Shown: positions 62,823 through 64,000 of the stretch, piece after piece
Layout of the letters: the number at the start of each line of letters is the position of its first letter
Numbering within the stretch: position 1 is the first letter of the stretch
DNA from: Niveispirillum sp.
GTDB lineage: Bacteria > Pseudomonadota > Alphaproteobacteria > Azospirillales > Azospirillaceae
DNA: 64,000 nucleotides
Direction: 5' to 3'
Assembly: GCF_017996735.1 (NCBI RefSeq)
Contig: NZ_JAGOGJ010000014.1
Coordinates: 18,069-82,068, forward strand
The notes under the pieces: model-generated
Told to the model about the DNA's origin: nothing
What the model saw: only the letters and a program-made list of their open reading frames with translations
Database searches by the model: none
Position numbers and translations under genes: made by a program

Positions 62823-63554
62823 TCAGGCGTTGGACCAGCCGCCATCGATGATATTGACGGTCCCCGTCGTGTAGGAGGAGAGATCGGAGGCGAGATAGAG
62901 CGCCAGTTCCGCGATCTCTTCCGGCCGGCCGATGCGGCCCATGGGCTGACGCGCCACGAAGGCGGCCCGTGCGGCGTCCGCATCGCCCGTGGCCGCCAGC
63001 CGTTCATCCAGCGAGGGCGACTGTACCGTGCCGGGGCAGATGGCATTGCACCGGATGCCCTTGTCCACGAAATCCACGGCCACCGATTTGGTCAGGCCGA
63101 CCAGGGCGGCCTTGGTCACGCCATAGGCATACCGGTTGGCCACGCCCAGAACCGTTCCCGCCACCGACGACATGTTGACGATGGAACCGCCGCCCCGCGC
63201 GATCATGCCGGGCAGGAAGGCCCGGATCATGCGGTGGGCCGCCTTGACATTAAGGTCGAAGGAGAAATCCAGGTCCTTGTCCTCTGTGCTGGCCAGCGTG
63301 CCGGCATGCACATAGCCCGCGCAGTTGAACAGCACGTCGATCCCGCCGATGTCATCGGCAAGCGCACGGATGGCGTCGCCGTCCAGCAGGTTCAGCCGGC
63401 GGGTCTCCATACCCGACAGCGTGGCCAGCGTGTCGGCATTGATGTCGATGGCGAAGACTTTGGCCCCTTCGCGGGCGAAAAGCTCGGCACTGGCGCGGCC
63501 GATCCCCTGGCCGGCGGCCGTGACGACGGCAATCTTGCCTTCAAGGCGTCCCAT
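62823..63554 (-). CDS. SDR-family dehydrogenase, 2-keto-3-deoxy-L-fuconate dehydrogenase-like
   Basis: The 243-residue short-chain dehydrogenase is read from ATG 63554 (MGRLEGKIAVVTAAGQGIGRA). It shows the NAD-preferring acidic residue in FAIDIN, NCAG, the catalytic Ser in NMSSVAG and YxxxK as YGVTK. The overall pattern (CPGTVQSPSLDERL, then GRPEEIAELALYLASD) is that of the BDH2/DHRS6-like group containing bacterial 2-keto-3-deoxy-L-fuconate dehydrogenases. With an L-fucose-dehydrogenase-like enzyme and LldD alongside, that role is favoured over a generic 3-hydroxyacyl dehydrogenase. Confidence 0.82.
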   Translation of the reverse strand: MGRLEGKIAVVTAAGQGIGRASAELFAREGAKVFAIDINADTLATLSGMETRRLNLLDGDAIRALADDIGGIDVLFNCAGYVHAGTLASTEDKDLDFSFDLNVKAAHRMIRAFLPGMIARGGGSIVNMSSVAGTVLGVANRYAYGVTKAALVGLTKSVAVDFVDKGIRCNAICPGTVQSPSLDERLAATGDADAARAAFVARQPMGRIGRPEEIAELALYLASDLSSYTTGTVNIIDGGWSNA

Positions 63555-63583
63555 GGTGGGTTTCCTTATGAAATGGGTGTTGA

Positions 63584-64000
63584 TCAGGCGGGAACCGGCG
63601 CGTCGGCGCGCAGCAGCCCCTGTTGTTTCAGGTCGGCCCACAGGGCGGCCGGGATGGGGTGGCGGCTCAGGCTGACGGCCTGTTCCACCTGCCGGGGGGA
63701 ATTCATGCCCGGAATGACGCTGGCCACCACCGGATGGGCCAGCGGGAATTGCAGGGCCGCCGCTGCCAGCGGCACGCCATGGGCGTCGCACACCGCCTCG
63801 ATGGCGGCGACACGGGCCACGATCTCCGGCGGGGCCGGCTGGTACAGGTAGTTGAAAGGGCCGGGACCCTTCACCCCGGTGGCCAGGATGCCGGAATTGT
63901 AGGGTCCGCCGACGACGATGGAGACACCGCGCCGGGCGCACAGCGGCAGGAACGTGTCCAGCGGCGAGTGGTCCAGCAGCGTATAGCGGCCGGCCAGCAG
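63584..64000 (-). CDS. aldo/keto reductase, L-fucose (D-threo-aldose) dehydrogenase-like, 3' part
   Basis: These are the last ~138 residues of a gene that begins beyond the window. The segment GRYTLLDHSPLDTFLPLCARRGVSIVVGGPYNSGILATG followed by FPLAHPVVASVIPGMNSPRQVEQ matches the D-threo-aldose 1-dehydrogenase/pyridoxal dehydrogenase branch, which oxidises L-fucose to its lactone. The catalytic Tyr/Lys residues lie outside the window. It is 29 bp upstream of the SDR on the same strand, so one operon is likely. Confidence 0.8.
   Translation of the reverse strand: MLAGRYTLLDHSPLDTFLPLCARRGVSIVVGGPYNSGILATGVKGPGPFNYLYQPAPPEIVARVAAIEAVCDAHGVPLAAAALQFPLAHPVVASVIPGMNSPRQVEQAVSLSRHPIPAALWADLKQQGLLRADAPVPA

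Noticed and set aside
61407..63851. 814-codon plus-strand frame across lldD and the SDR
   Set aside because: Opposes two genes with complete catalytic motifs and crosses a terminator and a repeat.
62823..63941. Single 372-codon frame suggesting a fusion upstream of the SDR
   Set aside because: The part beyond 63554 lies out of frame over the aldo/keto reductase; the SDR has its own ATG and normal length.

Overview
The window reads as a high-GC alphaproteobacterial chromosome, most like Rhodospirillales/Azospirillaceae. The pointers are tight ATGA-coupled operons, several TonB-dependent receptors, a flagellar block with a CheZ-type phosphatase and MotE-like protein, a SpoU-type TrmJ, and citramalate synthase near cysS. 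Assignments come from reading the sequence and from knowledge of protein families; no database search was possible.

Left part (1-8.3 kb): the end of a peptide-type ABC transporter operon (permease, two ATPases, periplasmic binding protein) is translationally coupled to a SAM methyltransferase, a small helical protein and an Asp/Glu-racemase-superfamily enzyme. A TonB-dependent receptor follows. 8.4-20.6 kb is ordinary metabolism and regulation: Nudix hydrolase and Lrp regulator divergent from alanine dehydrogenase; an SCP2 protein; a LysE exporter; an NtrY/NtrC-like pair divergent from a molybdenum hydroxylase; and an aminotransferase/GlxA-type regulator/isochorismatase-like group.

20.9-29.4 kb is a flagellar operon: fliL, fliM, a DUF6468-like protein, a MotE-like protein, CheZ, two consecutive MotB-like proteins and a 1077-residue polyproline/TPR protein. 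29.5-38.8 kb is housekeeping: rarA, a class III cyclase, gltX, cysS, trmJ, cimA, lipB.

38.8-51.9 kb is the most interesting region. It holds a sulfoquinovosidase (YihQ-type GH31) with an MFS transporter, an acyl-CoA ligase, a TonB-dependent receptor, a succinate-semialdehyde-dehydrogenase-like enzyme and a GntR/UTRA regulator. The two divergent control regions and the regulator's own promoter carry the same near-palindrome (TCTTATATAAGA). I infer a GntR-controlled regulon for scavenging plant sulfolipid (sulfoquinovosyl glycerides), including activation of the released fatty acids.

52-58 kb holds an ArsC-like protein, a hemerythrin protein with an NsrR-like box, a Tat-exported esterase, a tRNA-Sec-like structure, an SsuABC-type transporter and an unrecognised Thr/Asp-rich protein. 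The right end (58.7-64 kb) has a large TonB-dependent receptor, L-lactate dehydrogenase, an SDR and an aldo/keto reductase. Together these fit non-phosphorylative L-fucose catabolism to pyruvate and lactate.

Three intergenic spacers (37.7, 40.1 and 62.7 kb) contain copies of a roughly 95-bp three-hairpin repeat whose stems differ by compensatory changes. A separate nested inverted-repeat element lies at 34.95-35.17 kb.
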